A DNA stretch of 64,000 nt from Pseudomonas fluorescens (GCF_000802965.1 NZ_JSAK01000027.1:151505-215504), one strand, 5' to 3'; positions 40,842 to 50,456 are shown, numbered from the stretch's first letter. The notes: generated by a model not told the origin, from the letters alone. Numbers and translations: made by a program.

Positions 40842-41663
40842 ATGAGTGAGCTGGCGGAAAAGGTCCAACAGGATTTGGTTGAGGCCATCGATAACGATGA
40901 CCTGGTTCTGCCCACATTACCGGAAGTGGCTTTGCAGATTCGCAAGGCCGCTGAAGATCCGGAAATCAGTATCAGCACCCTGAGCAAAGTGATCGGCCGC
41001 GATGCCGCGCTGTCGGCGCGCCTGATCAAAGTGGTCAACAGCCCCTTGCTGCGCGCGACTCAGGAAGTGACCGAACTGCACACAGCAATCACCCGCCTGG
41101 GCATCAACTACAGCAGCAACCTGGCGATCGGCCTGGTCATGGAACAAATCTTCCATGCCCGTTCCGAAGTGGTTGAACAGAAAATGCGCGAAGTCTGGCG
41201 CAAAAGCCTCGAGATCGCCGGCGTCAGTTATGCGCTCTGCCGCAACTACACCCAACTCAAGCCCGATCAAGCGGCGCTCGGCGGGTTGGTGCATCAGATT
41301 GGCGTACTACCGATCCTGACCTATGCCGAAGACCACTATGAGCTGCTGTCCGACCCGGTCAGTCTCAATCACGTGATCGATCAGATTCACCCGATCCTCG
41401 GCGACAAACTGCTCAGGGTCTGGGAGTTTCCGGACCTGCTGGTGCAGGTGCCGCGGCTGTACCTGAACTTCAAGCGAGAGTCCGCGCAGGTCGACTATGT
41501 TGATCTGGTGCAAGTGGCCAGCCTGTACTGCCATAAAGACACCGACCACCCGATTTCACGCATTGACCCTTTCAGCGTGCCGTCCTTCAAAAAGCTTGGA
41601 ATCGATCCTGACAACAAGGCGATGTGTGCCGATCTGGAAGAAACCCGGTCGATGTTTTACTGA
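40842..41663 (+). CDS. HDOD-domain protein
   Basis: 273 aa. LPTLPEVALQIRKAAEDPEISISTLSKVIGRDAALSARLIKVVNSPLLR (about 23-71) and ITRLGINYSSNLAIGLVMEQIF match the HDOD fold. It resembles degenerate HD phosphohydrolases: GGLVHQIGVLPIL replaces the metal-binding HD. HDOD proteins act as signalling adaptors, often with c-di-GMP; no other output domain is attached. Cytoplasmic. Confidence 0.93.
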   Translation: MSELAEKVQQDLVEAIDNDDLVLPTLPEVALQIRKAAEDPEISISTLSKVIGRDAALSARLIKVVNSPLLRATQEVTELHTAITRLGINYSSNLAIGLVMEQIFHARSEVVEQKMREVWRKSLEIAGVSYALCRNYTQLKPDQAALGGLVHQIGVLPILTYAEDHYELLSDPVSLNHVIDQIHPILGDKLLRVWEFPDLLVQVPRLYLNFKRESAQVDYVDLVQVASLYCHKDTDHPISRIDPFSVPSFKKLGIDPDNKAMCADLEETRSMFY

Positions 41664-41679
41664 GCCTGAGCCAATCCCT

Positions 41680-41808
41680 GTGGCGAGGGAGCTTGCTCCC
41701 GCTCGGCTGCGCAGCAGTCGCAACATTGCCGCATGAGTTTTATCTGGCATACCGAGAGCATGAGTCGGGGCCGCTTCGCAGCCCCGCGGGAGCAAGCTCC
41801 CTTGCCAC
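41680..41808. repeat. REPIN (class GTGGCGAG)
   Basis: GTGGCGAGGGAGCTTGCTCC (41680 on) and GGGAGCAAGCTCCCTTGCCAC (ending 41808) in inverted orientation, between convergent HDOD and tctE genes. Confidence 0.9.
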
Positions 41809-41820
41809 AAAAAGCGCTGA

Positions 41821-43209
41821 TCACTCCCCGGCAATAAAACTCACCCGCACCTTCAACCCCGCATGTTCGCCGTCATGCAGGCTGATCTGCGCCAGGTGCG
41901 CGCGGCAAATCTCGCCGACAATCGCCAGCCCCAAACCGGTTCCGGCCACTTGCTGGTTGCGCCGGTAGAAGCGTTCGAACACCCGATCACGCTCATCAAC
42001 TGGAATCCCCGGACCATCGTCCTCGACCTCCAGCACCGCCGGTGCCGAGACCCGCAGAATGACGTTGCCGCCCGGAGGCGTATGGGCCAGTGCGTTGTCC
42101 ACCAGATTGCTCAGCAGTTCGTTGAGCAAGGTCGGCTCGCCGCGCATCCACACCGGTTCATCCGCTTCCAGCGCCAACGCCACGCCGCGCTTATAGGCCA
42201 GCGGCGCCATGGCCATGCCCAATTCCCGCGCCAGTTGACTCAGATCGAGCAATTGAGCGCCGCCCTCGGCAATCGCCCGGGCGCCATTTTCGACACGCGC
42301 GAGCGAGAGCAATTGATTGGCCAGATGAGTCAAGCGATCGGTGCCTTGGGCGGCGGTTTCCAGCGTGTCGCGCCAGGTTTGCGGTTCGGTTGAGCGCAAG
42401 CCCAGTTCGAGACGCGCCTTGAGCGCGGCCAACGGAGTGCGCAGTTCGTGGGCCGCATCGGCGATGAATTGCGCCTGACGCTCGAACTGCCCGCGCAGGC
42501 GTTCGGTAAAGTGATTGAGCGCGCTTACCAGCGGCCATAATTCGTGCTGCACTTCCACCAAGGGCAATGGCCGCAGGTCATCCGGCTGACGTTCTTCCAC
42601 CGCTGTGCGCAAGCGCTCCAATGGGCGCAGTGCCGCGCTGACCGCAAACCACACCATCATCAGTGCCCCGACCGCCAGCATGCCCAGTCGCAACAACGTA
42701 TCTGCTGCCAGGCTGCGGGCCATGCTGACGCGCGCCTCATCGGTCTCCGCCACGCGGATTTCCGCCATGCCGTTCATGTTCGGTTCGCTGACCGCTTTGA
42801 GCAGACTGACCACGCGGACGTTCTGCCCCCGATAAGTCGCGTTATAGAACCGCGCCAGCGCCGGATAATCATCAGTGCGCGGCGTCCCCGGGGGTGGGCC
42901 CGGCAGGTTTTCGTATCCCGAAATCAGCTTCTGGTTGATATCATTGACCAGGTAAAAAATCCGCCCGGCGCTGTCGTAGGCGAAGGTATCGAGGGCCACG
43001 TAGGGCACGTCGAGGCTGAGGCTGCCGTCGCGTTCGGAAAGGCCCGCCGCGATGGTCCGCGCCGAAGCGAGCAAAGTTCGGTCATAGGCCGTGTCAGCCG
43101 CTTCGCGACCGTTCCAGTACGCGCTCAAACCACTCGCCAGCATCAGCACCACCAGCAACAGCGCGAGGTTCCATAGCAACCGCCAGCGCAGGCTGCTGGG
43201 CTTATGCAT
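41821..43209 (-). CDS. tctE: Sensor histidine kinase TctE-like
   Basis: 462 aa. Two TM helices (about 10-30 and 174-193) bracket a periplasmic sensor domain. HAMP-like linker, then DAAHELRTPLAALKARLELGL with the phospho-His (about 254), ATPase boxes ELLSNLVDNALAHT (N), EVEDDGPGIP (G1) and GTGLGLAIVGEI (G2). Overlaps tctD by 8 bp and is next to tctCBA, so it likely senses tricarboxylates. Confidence 0.93.
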   Translation of the reverse strand: MHKPSSLRWRLLWNLALLLVVLMLASGLSAYWNGREAADTAYDRTLLASARTIAAGLSERDGSLSLDVPYVALDTFAYDSAGRIFYLVNDINQKLISGYENLPGPPPGTPRTDDYPALARFYNATYRGQNVRVVSLLKAVSEPNMNGMAEIRVAETDEARVSMARSLAADTLLRLGMLAVGALMMVWFAVSAALRPLERLRTAVEERQPDDLRPLPLVEVQHELWPLVSALNHFTERLRGQFERQAQFIADAAHELRTPLAALKARLELGLRSTEPQTWRDTLETAAQGTDRLTHLANQLLSLARVENGARAIAEGGAQLLDLSQLARELGMAMAPLAYKRGVALALEADEPVWMRGEPTLLNELLSNLVDNALAHTPPGGNVILRVSAPAVLEVEDDGPGIPVDERDRVFERFYRRNQQVAGTGLGLAIVGEICRAHLAQISLHDGEHAGLKVRVSFIAGE

Positions 43210-43873
43210 CGCGGCTTTCCAGCAAGTAGCCGAGGCCGCGGAAGGTCACGATGGCGACAGGTTGACCGTCGAGTTTCTTGCGCAAGCGGTGCACGTAGAT
43301 TTCGATGGCATCGGGGCTGGCTTCTTCGTCGAGGCCGAAGACCTGGGAGGCCAGTTGTTCCTTGCTCATCACCCGACCTGGACGGGCGATCAACGCTTCG
43401 AGCACGGCCTGCTCGCGGGAGGTCAGGGTCAGCAATTCTTCGCCGAGGGTGAAGCGCCGAGTGTCCAGGTCATAGGCCAGCACGCCACAGCGCTGCATGC
43501 GTTCACCGCCCAACACGCTGCGGCGCAGCAAGGCTTTCACCCGGGCTTCGAGTTCGGTGAGTTCGAACGGCTTGGCCAGGTAATCGTCGGCGCCGAGGTT
43601 CAGGCCATGGACCCGATCCTTGACGTCACTGCGCGCGGTCAACATCAACACCGGCAGGTTTTTGCCCCGTGCGCGCAAGCGCGCCAGCACTTCGAAACCA
43701 TCCATGCGCGGCAGGCCCACATCGAGGATCGCCATGGCGTATTCCTCGCTGCCCAGCGCCAGGTCGGCGGCCACGCCGTCGTGCAGCACATCCACGGTCA
43801 GGCCGGTGCTCTTGAGCGCCTGGGCGACGCTTTCAGCGAGCTGCAGATGGTCTTCGACGAGCAGGACACGCAT
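43202..43873 (-). CDS. tctD: OmpR-family response regulator TctD-like
   Basis: 223 aa. Receiver: MRVLLVEDHLQLAE (acidic pocket), Asp in MAILDVGLPRMDG (about 51), Thr and Lys in LMLTARSDVKD and DDYLAKPFEL. C-terminal winged helix with LTSREQAVLEALIARPGRVMSKEQLASQVFGLDEEASPDAIEIYVHRLRKKL. It should activate the divergent tctCBA operon. Confidence 0.95.
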   Translation of the reverse strand: MRVLLVEDHLQLAESVAQALKSTGLTVDVLHDGVAADLALGSEEYAMAILDVGLPRMDGFEVLARLRARGKNLPVLMLTARSDVKDRVHGLNLGADDYLAKPFELTELEARVKALLRRSVLGGERMQRCGVLAYDLDTRRFTLGEELLTLTSREQAVLEALIARPGRVMSKEQLASQVFGLDEEASPDAIEIYVHRLRKKLDGQPVAIVTFRGLGYLLESRDA

Positions 43874-44263
43874 GGATCTTTACCTCATTCAGGGATGGTC
43901 GACGCCATTCTTTGGCGCGGAGTTTACAGCGGCATCCGTTGCTGTGAAGCCCGAAAAACCGTGAAAGCCCGATGAAAGGTTAGCGAAAGGTTCGACCGTT
44001 AGAGTCGATGCACGGATGGTTTCAATCGCAGCCATCGATCCTGCTTTGAAATGTAGCTCCCGAAAAACGCCTCGATGCGTTTTCGCCAATAAGAACAATA
44101 ACGAGGTACTTCGTCATGCTGTCCACCCAGCCCCAGATTTGCCCGCCCCGCCACTTTTCCCGCTCCCCATCGTTTACGCTTGCCGGCGCCGTTATCGGCT
44201 GCGCGAAGCGAAACCGCCGCACCTGAAACATCCCCTATAACAACAACTCCCGTGGAGAAAAAA
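43874..44263. promoter_or_regulatory. Divergent tctD/tctC regulatory region with phased repeats
   Basis: 390 bp containing three GAAAG words starting at 43963, 43974 and 43985, exactly 11 bp apart (TGAAAGCCC, TGAAAGGTT, CGAAAGGTT), with a weaker GAAAA at 43953. Direct repeats with one-turn spacing are what OmpR-type regulators bind, so this is a candidate TctD site. Promoters of both operons must lie here. Confidence 0.5.
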
Positions 44264-45241
44264 ATGAATCGATCACTGCGCCGTTTCGCCCTCGCCGCCA
44301 GCTGCATGCTGTTTGCCGGCCAACTGATGGCCGAGCCTAAACGCCCGGAATGCATCGCACCGGCCTCCCCGGGTGGTGGTTTCGACCTGACCTGCAAGCT
44401 GGCGCAAAGCGCGCTGCTCAACGAAAAACTGCTGACCAAGCCGATGCGCGTGACCTATATGCCCGGCGGTGTTGGCGCCGTGGCCTACAACGCGGTGGTC
44501 GCCCAGCGTCCGGCCGATGCTGGCACGCTGGTGGCCTGGTCCAGCGGTTCGCTGCTGAACCTGGCCCAAGGCAAGTTCGGTCGCTTCGATGAAACCAACG
44601 TGCGCTGGCTCGCTGCCGTCGGGACCAGCTACGGCGCCATCGCAGTGAAAAGCGATTCGCCCTACAAGACCCTCGACGATCTGGTACAGGCGTTGAAGAA
44701 AGATCCGAGCAAAGTGGTGATCGGTTCCGGCGGCACCGTCGGCAGCCAGGACTGGATGCAAACCGCCCTGATCGCCAAGGCCGCCGGGATCAACCCGCGT
44801 GACCTGCGTTACGTCGCACTCGAAGGCGGCGGCGAAATCGCCACGGCCCTGCTCGGCGGCCACATTCAGGTTGGCAGCACCGACATTTCCGACTCCATGC
44901 CGCACATCCAGAGCGGCGACATGCGCCTGCTGGCGGTGTTCTCCGAGAAGCGTCTGGACGAGCCGGAAATGAAAGACATCCCGACCGCCAAAGAGCAAGG
45001 CTACGACATCGTCTGGCCAGTGGTTCGCGGTTTCTACCTCGGGCCGAAAGTCAGCGATGAAGACTACGCCTGGTGGAAAGACTCCTTCGACAAACTGCTG
45101 GCTTCGCCTGAGTTCGCCAAGCTGCGTGATCAGCGTGAGCTGTTCCCGTTCGCCATGACCGGCCCGGAACTGGACACCTACGTGAAGAAGCAGGTTGCGG
45201 ACTACAAAGTGCTGGCCAAAGAGTTCGGCCTGATCCAGTGA
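44264..45241 (+). CDS. tctC: Tripartite tricarboxylate transporter substrate-binding protein
   Basis: 325 aa from ATG 44264 (MNRSLRRFALAASCMLFAGQ), TGGAG upstream. Signal peptide to about residue 23. ECIAPASPGGGFDLTCKL and the TctC/Bug fold with VTYMPGGVGAVAYN and IGSGGTVGSQDW. Periplasmic receptor for citrate or related tricarboxylates that delivers to TctAB. First gene of tctCBA. Confidence 0.95.
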   Translation: MNRSLRRFALAASCMLFAGQLMAEPKRPECIAPASPGGGFDLTCKLAQSALLNEKLLTKPMRVTYMPGGVGAVAYNAVVAQRPADAGTLVAWSSGSLLNLAQGKFGRFDETNVRWLAAVGTSYGAIAVKSDSPYKTLDDLVQALKKDPSKVVIGSGGTVGSQDWMQTALIAKAAGINPRDLRYVALEGGGEIATALLGGHIQVGSTDISDSMPHIQSGDMRLLAVFSEKRLDEPEMKDIPTAKEQGYDIVWPVVRGFYLGPKVSDEDYAWWKDSFDKLLASPEFAKLRDQRELFPFAMTGPELDTYVKKQVADYKVLAKEFGLIQ

Positions 45242-45299
45242 TCGCCTCTGTCTAGCGGCTGCGGCTCCGTTTGGCGGGGTCGCGGCACAGGAGTTCCTC

Positions 45300-45758
45300 A
45301 TGCTCTTACAACGCATTTTTGCTTCGGTGCTGTTGCTGGCCTGCCTCAGCCTGGTGGCGATGGCCATACCTTACCAGGCGCCTTTTTCCTACGAACCTAT
45401 CGGCCCGCGTGCCTTTCCCCTGTTGATGCTGGGGCTGATGGGCCTCGCGCTGGTGTACATGGTGTTTCGCCCTTCGCCGATCAAGCACACCGATGAAGAT
45501 CCACCGATGGATCGTGAAACCCTGACCAAAATCGGTGTGTGCGTCCTGTTGTTGCTGGTTTTTGCCGGGCTGTTCGAACCGCTGGGCTTCATCCTCAGCA
45601 GCATGCTGGTTGGCATTCCGATGGCGCGCCTGTACGGCGGGCGCTGGTTGCCGGGCGTCGTGATCATCAGCCTGATGAGCGTCGGCCTGTACCTGCTGTT
45701 CGACAAAGTCATGGACGTGCCACTGCCTCTGGGCCTGCTCGACGTTCTGGAGAACTGA
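45300..45758 (+). CDS. tctB: Tricarboxylate transporter small membrane subunit
   Basis: 152 aa from ATG 45300, with CAGGAG upstream. Four hydrophobic segments (about 5-23, 38-57, 78-99, 115-140), matching TctB. Partner of TctA in the inner membrane. One base separates it from tctA. Confidence 0.94.
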   Translation: MLLQRIFASVLLLACLSLVAMAIPYQAPFSYEPIGPRAFPLLMLGLMGLALVYMVFRPSPIKHTDEDPPMDRETLTKIGVCVLLLLVFAGLFEPLGFILSSMLVGIPMARLYGGRWLPGVVIISLMSVGLYLLFDKVMDVPLPLGLLDVLEN

Positions 45759-45759
45759 T

Positions 45760-47274
45760 ATGGATACCCTTGGTTATTTGAGTCACGGCTTCGGCGTCGC
45801 ACTGACCCCTTACAACCTGGTGACCGCGCTCAGCGGCACATTGATCGGTACCGTCGTCGGCCTGCTGCCGGGGCTGGGGCCGATCAACGGCGTGGCGTTG
45901 CTGATCCCGATTGCCTTCGCACTGGGCCTGCCACCGGAGTCGGCGCTGATCCTGCTGGCGGCGGTGTACCTGGGTTGCGAATACGGCGGCCGCATCAGTT
46001 CGATCCTGCTGAACATTCCCGGCGAAGCCTCCACCGTGATGACGACGCTCGACGGCTACCCGATGGCCCGTCAAGGCCTGGCCGGTGTGGCGCTGTCGCT
46101 GTCGGCCTGGAGTTCGTTCATCGGCGCGTTCATCGCCACCTGCGGCATGGTGGTGTTCGCGCCGATACTGGCGAAATGGGCAATTGCCTTTGGCCCGGCG
46201 GAATACTTCGTGCTGATGGTGTTTGCGATTGTCTGTCTGGGCGGAATGGCCGGCGATCGTCCGCTCAAGACCTTTATCGCCGCACTGATCGGGCTGTTCC
46301 TGTCGACGGTCGGCATTGATGCCAACAGCGGTGTGTACCGCTTCACCGGCGACAACATCCACCTCACCGACGGCATTCAATTCGTGGTGCTGGTGCTGGG
46401 CCTGTTTTCCATCAGCGAAATCCTTCTGCTGCTGGAAAAAACCCACCGTGGCCAGGAAGCCTTCCAGGCCACCGGGCGCATGCTGTTCAACTTCAAGGAA
46501 GCCGCTTCGGTGTTCTGGGTGAACATGCGTTGTGGTGTGCTCGGCTTCATCATGGGCGTACTGCCGGGAGCCGGTGCGACGCTGGCCAGTGCCGTGGCTT
46601 ACATGACCGAGAAACGTATTGCCGGCCCAAGCGGTAAATTCGGCCAGGGCGACAAGCGCGGCCTCGCAGCCCCGGAAACCGCCATCGGTGCCGAAGCCTG
46701 CGGCGCGCTGGTGCCGATGCTGACCCTCGGCGTTCCAGGTTCTGGCACCACGGCGGTGATGATCGGCGCACTGTCGCTGTACAACATCACGCCAGGTCCG
46801 CTGCTGTTTCAACAGCAACCGGACATCGTCTGGGGCCTGATCGCGTCGTTATTCATCGCCAACATCATGCTGGTGATCCTCAATATCCCGATGATCCGCA
46901 TCTTTACCATAATCCTTGCCGTACCGAACTGGGCACTGGTGCCTATGATCGCGATCATCACTGCGATCGGCGTGTACGCGGTGCATGCCACCACGTTCGA
47001 CCTGTTCCTGATGATCGGTATCGGCATCTTCGGCTACATCCTGCGCAAGCTGGACTTCCCGTTGTCGCCGGTGCTGCTGGGTTTCATCCTGGGCGGCTTG
47101 ATGGAACAGAACCTGCGCCGGGCGCTGTCGATCTCCAACGGCTCGCTGGACATCCTCTGGTCCAGCGGGATCACCGTCGGTGTCTGGGCGTTGATCGTGG
47201 TCATGCTGCTGGTGCCGGTCGTGCGCATCTGGCGCAAACGCTCGGCCGCGCAACGCGCAATTGCCGATGTCTGA
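45760..47274 (+). CDS. tctA: Tricarboxylate transporter large membrane subunit
   Basis: 504 aa. TVVGLLPGLGPINGVALLIPIAF near residue 31 and MGVLPGAGATLASAVAYMTEKR near 265 are the duplicated TctA signature, with LTLGVPGSGTTAVMIGAL in between and PETAIGAEACGALVPM. About 11-12 membrane helices. Overlaps the following AbrB-family gene by 8 bp. Confidence 0.96.
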   Translation: MDTLGYLSHGFGVALTPYNLVTALSGTLIGTVVGLLPGLGPINGVALLIPIAFALGLPPESALILLAAVYLGCEYGGRISSILLNIPGEASTVMTTLDGYPMARQGLAGVALSLSAWSSFIGAFIATCGMVVFAPILAKWAIAFGPAEYFVLMVFAIVCLGGMAGDRPLKTFIAALIGLFLSTVGIDANSGVYRFTGDNIHLTDGIQFVVLVLGLFSISEILLLLEKTHRGQEAFQATGRMLFNFKEAASVFWVNMRCGVLGFIMGVLPGAGATLASAVAYMTEKRIAGPSGKFGQGDKRGLAAPETAIGAEACGALVPMLTLGVPGSGTTAVMIGALSLYNITPGPLLFQQQPDIVWGLIASLFIANIMLVILNIPMIRIFTIILAVPNWALVPMIAIITAIGVYAVHATTFDLFLMIGIGIFGYILRKLDFPLSPVLLGFILGGLMEQNLRRALSISNGSLDILWSSGITVGVWALIVVMLLVPVVRIWRKRSAAQRAIADV

Positions 47275-48310
47275 TCGAACACCGTTCAAAGCCTGGTGGG
47301 GCACCCCGCTGGTCGGCCTGCTGGGCGGTTTCCTCGCCAGCCAGGTCGGCTGGCCTTTGCCGTGGATGGTCGGCTCGTTGTTGGCGATAATCCTCGTTCG
47401 CTGCCTGACACCCTGGCAACTGGCGGAAATCCCTGGCGGCCGCAAATGCGGCCAGTGGGTTGTCGGGATCGGCATCGGCCTGCACTTCACCCCGGTGGTG
47501 ATGGAACAGGTTCTGAGTCATTTCGGTTTGATTTTCTTTGGTGCGTTGGTCACCAGCTTGTCCGCTGTGGTCGGGGTCTGGTTGATGCGCCGCACCGGGG
47601 AGGATCGCGCCACTGCGTTTTTCTCCAGCATGCCCGGCGGTTCCGGGGAGATGGTCAACCTCGGCGCCCGCAATGGTGCGGTGCTCAGCCGTGTGGCGGC
47701 GGGGCAGAGTTTGCGGGTGTTGGTGGTGGTGCTCTGCGTGCCGGCGGCGTTCAAGTATTTGTTGGGCGACGGTGCGCCGGTGCTGCATGCCACTGCTGTG
47801 GACTGGCGCTGGCTGGCTCTGCTGTTCCCCGCTGGTGCTTTGGCGGCGTGGATCTGGGAGCGATTGCGTCAGCCCAATCCTTGGCTGTTTGGACCATTGC
47901 TGCTCAGTGCAGCGGTGAGTATCGGTTGGGATCTGCATATCGGGTTGCCCAACGGAGGCAGCCAGATCGGCCAATGGCTGATCGGCAGCGGGTTGGGCTG
48001 TCACTTCAACCGGCAGTTTTTCCGGCGTGCGCCTTCGTTCATGGGGCGGACGTTGATCGGCACGGTGTTGACCATGCTGATCGCCTCGGCGGCGGCATTA
48101 GGGTTGAGTGCGTTAACCCATCTGGATCTGCGCTCGCTGACGCTGGGCATGATGCCCGGCGGGATTGCGGAGATGAGCCTGACGGCAGAGACCCTGCAAT
48201 TGTCGGTGCCGTTGGTGACGGCGATGCAGGTGATGCGGCTGTTGTTTGTGTTGTTTCTGGCGGAGCCGTTGTTCAAGTATTGGAACCGAAATCCCGATTC
48301 AGACAGTTAG
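47267..48310 (+). CDS. AbrB-family membrane protein
   Basis: 347 aa from ATG 47267 (MSDRTPFKAWWGTPLVGLL), overlapping the tctA stop. Internal duplication: FSSMPGGSGEMVNLGARNGAVLS (about 122) and LGMMPGGIAEMSLTAETLQLSVPLV (about 291), the twin P-G-G-x-x-E-M motif of the AbrB/AioA-like membrane family (not the AbrB transition regulator). About ten TM helices. Possibly an exporter; fused transcriptionally with tctCBA, so a related substrate is plausible. Confidence 0.9.
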   Translation: MSDRTPFKAWWGTPLVGLLGGFLASQVGWPLPWMVGSLLAIILVRCLTPWQLAEIPGGRKCGQWVVGIGIGLHFTPVVMEQVLSHFGLIFFGALVTSLSAVVGVWLMRRTGEDRATAFFSSMPGGSGEMVNLGARNGAVLSRVAAGQSLRVLVVVLCVPAAFKYLLGDGAPVLHATAVDWRWLALLFPAGALAAWIWERLRQPNPWLFGPLLLSAAVSIGWDLHIGLPNGGSQIGQWLIGSGLGCHFNRQFFRRAPSFMGRTLIGTVLTMLIASAAALGLSALTHLDLRSLTLGMMPGGIAEMSLTAETLQLSVPLVTAMQVMRLLFVLFLAEPLFKYWNRNPDSDS

Positions 48311-48314
48311 ACCG

Positions 48315-48445
48315 GTGGCGAGGGAGCTTGCTCCCGCTCGACTGCGCAGCAGTCGTAAAACCTATGTGCGCGGTCTGTCAGAAGAAATCAGGTAACAGGA
48401 TTTGGGGCTGCTTCGCAGCCCAGCGGGAGCAAGCTCCCTCGCCAC
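48315..48445. repeat. REPIN (class GTGGCGAG)
   Basis: Inverted arms GTGGCGAGGGAGCTTGCTCC and GGGAGCAAGCTCCCTCGCCAC with inner TCGACTGCGCAGCAGTCG, between the AbrB-family gene and ung. Confidence 0.9.
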
Positions 48446-48465
48446 AAAAGCCCCTATCCCCACCT

Positions 48466-49158
48466 TCAAACCGGCGGCAATCGCCACTCGATCGGCGTTT
48501 CGCCATTCTGTTCCAGAAACTTGTTGGTCCGGCTGAAGTGCCCGCAACCAAGGAAGCCGCGATAGGCCGACAGTGGCGACGGGTGTACAGAGGTCAGCAC
48601 CAGATGCTTGGTCGCATCGATCAATTTCTGCTTGCTCTGGGCATGGGCGCCCCACAGCATGAACACCAGATGCGGCTGCTGCTGGCTGACCACTTCAATG
48701 ATCCGATCGGTGAAAAACTGCCAGCCCTTGTCCTTGTGCGCGTTGGCATTGGCACGCTCGACCGTCATGGTGGTGTTAAGCATCAACACGCCCTGATCCG
48801 CCCAGCTCTGCAAATAACCATGATTGGGGATGTCGATGTTCAGGTCGCGCTTCAGTTCTTTATAGATGTTCACCAACGACGGTGGCGCCGGCACGCCCGG
48901 TTGTACCGAGAAGCACAAGCCATGGGCCTGGCCCGGGCCGTGATACGGGTCCTGACCGAGGATGACGACCTTGACCTTGTCCAGCGGCGTCGAGTTGAGT
49001 GCGTTGAAGATCATTGGGCCTGGTGGATAGATCTCCTTGCCGGCCGCCCGCTCCTCTTGCAGGAAGTTTCGCAACTCCGCCATGTAGGGCTGGTCGAATT
49101 CGGCACGCAGTGCCTCCTTCCAGCTCGGTTCGAGTTTGATACGGTCGTCAGCAGTCAT
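48466..49158 (-). CDS. ung: Uracil-DNA glycosylase
   Basis: 230 aa from ATG 49158 (MTADDRIKLEPSWKEALRAE), matching the Pseudomonas Ung N-terminus; an ATG 6 bp upstream is also possible. VKVVILGQDPYHGPGQAHGLCFSV contains the water-activating Asp, LLNTTMTVE and the uracil-binding region follow, and TSVHPSPLSAYRGF is the Leu-intercalation motif. Removes uracil from DNA. Monocistronic. Confidence 0.97.
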   Translation of the reverse strand: MTADDRIKLEPSWKEALRAEFDQPYMAELRNFLQEERAAGKEIYPPGPMIFNALNSTPLDKVKVVILGQDPYHGPGQAHGLCFSVQPGVPAPPSLVNIYKELKRDLNIDIPNHGYLQSWADQGVLMLNTTMTVERANANAHKDKGWQFFTDRIIEVVSQQQPHLVFMLWGAHAQSKQKLIDATKHLVLTSVHPSPLSAYRGFLGCGHFSRTNKFLEQNGETPIEWRLPPV

Positions 49159-49290
49159 GGTCATACCCGGAAAAATCAATGGGGCGAACCCTAGGAAAGC
49201 CCACAACGCTTGTCAATTGATCTGACGCAGATCCGGCACTTTCCCACACAGCGATCATACTTAACCCTCAAATTCCCGATCGAGGTCACG

Positions 49291-50403
49291 ATGAATCTGC
49301 ACTTCGAAGAACTCACCGGCACCGACGGCGCCCGCATCGGCGTCGCCACGCTGGATGCCGAAAAGTCGCTGAACGCCCTGTCCCTACCGATGATTGGCGC
49401 CCTGCGCGATCAGTTGGACGCTTGGGCCAAGGAACCGCAAATCGTCTGCGTTTTGTTGCGTGGCAATGGCGCCAAGGCTTTCTGCGCCGGCGGTGAAGTA
49501 CGCCGCCTGGTGGAGGCCTGCCGAGAGCATCCCGGCGAAGTGCCGCCGTTGGCCGCGCACTTCTTCGCTGCGGAATATCGCCTGGACTTCAGCCTGCACA
49601 CCTACCCCAAACCGCTGATCTGCTGGGGCCATGGGTATGTGCTCGGCGGCGGCATGGGCCTGCTGCAGGGAGCGAGTATCCGGATTGTCACGCCGAGCAG
49701 TCGACTGGCGATGCCGGAAATCAGCATTGGGCTGTATCCGGACGTCGGCGCCAGTTGGTTTCTGTCGCGGCTGCCGGGCAAGCTCGGATTGTTTCTCGGC
49801 TTGACCGGCGCCCACATGAACGGTCGCGACGCGATTGATCTGGACCTGGCTGACCGTTTCCTGCTCGATGAACAGCAGGAAGATCTGATTGAAGGCCTGC
49901 TGCAATTGAACTGGCAGGAACAGACGCCGATGCAGCTCAACAGTCTGCTCAAGGCCTTGCAGCAGGAAGCGGTCGCGCAGATGCCGCCAGCCCAATGGCT
50001 GCCTCGGCGCCAGCAGATCGACGAATTGCTGGATGTCAGTGATGTGCGCTGCGCATGGAAGGCCATCAGCCAATTACGTGACAACACCGACATGCTGCTC
50101 AGCCGCGCGGCGAAGACCATGAGCGAAGGCTCGCCGCTGACCGCTCATCTGGTGTGGGAACAGATCGTCCGCGCCCGGCATATGTCGCTGGCCCAGGTCT
50201 TTTTGATGGAATACACCCTGAGCCTCAACTGCTGTCGTCATCCGGAGTTCAGCGAAGGGGTGCGCGCACGGTTGATCGATAAGGACCAGAAACCCCGCTG
50301 GCACTGGCCGGACATTAATAATGTGCCGGATGCCGTGGTGGAGGCGCATTTCCACAAGGCTTGGGAAGGTCGCCATCCTCTGGCGGATCTTTCGGATTAC
50401 TGA
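49291..50403 (+). CDS. Enoyl-CoA hydratase/isomerase family (3-hydroxyisobutyryl-CoA hydrolase type)
   Basis: 370 aa from ATG 49291 (MNLHFEELTGTDGARIGVAT), with GAGG upstream. Crotonase motifs: oxyanion loop GNGAKAFCAGGEVRRL (about 60-75) and GHGYVLGGGMGLLQGASIRIVTPSSRLAMPEISIGLYPDVGASWFLSRLPG (about 113-163). The MPEISIGLYPDVGASWFLSRL stretch and the long C-terminal half are characteristic of HIBYL-CoA hydrolases of valine breakdown rather than of simple hydratases. Substrate not proven. Followed by a strong terminator. Confidence 0.88.
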   Translation: MNLHFEELTGTDGARIGVATLDAEKSLNALSLPMIGALRDQLDAWAKEPQIVCVLLRGNGAKAFCAGGEVRRLVEACREHPGEVPPLAAHFFAAEYRLDFSLHTYPKPLICWGHGYVLGGGMGLLQGASIRIVTPSSRLAMPEISIGLYPDVGASWFLSRLPGKLGLFLGLTGAHMNGRDAIDLDLADRFLLDEQQEDLIEGLLQLNWQEQTPMQLNSLLKALQQEAVAQMPPAQWLPRRQQIDELLDVSDVRCAWKAISQLRDNTDMLLSRAAKTMSEGSPLTAHLVWEQIVRARHMSLAQVFLMEYTLSLNCCRHPEFSEGVRARLIDKDQKPRWHWPDINNVPDAVVEAHFHKAWEGRHPLADLSDY

Positions 50404-50412
50404 AATCCGGGC

Positions 50413-50448
50413 ACAAAAAAGCGGCGCTTGATGCGCCGCTTTTTTTGT
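50413..50448. terminator. Intrinsic terminator
   Basis: AAAAAAGCGGCGC-TTGAT-GCGCCGCTTTTTTT: 7-bp GC stem with A and T tracts between convergent genes. Confidence 0.95.
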
Positions 50449-50456
50449 TTGCGTGA

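Noticed and set aside
44273..45367. 364-codon minus-strand frame opposite tctC
   Set aside because: Shadow of tctC, which has signal peptide and family motifs on the plus strand.
47296..49194. 632-codon plus-strand frame across the AbrB-family gene, REPIN and ung
   Set aside because: It runs out of frame through two recognisable genes and a REPIN; low-complexity translation without domains.
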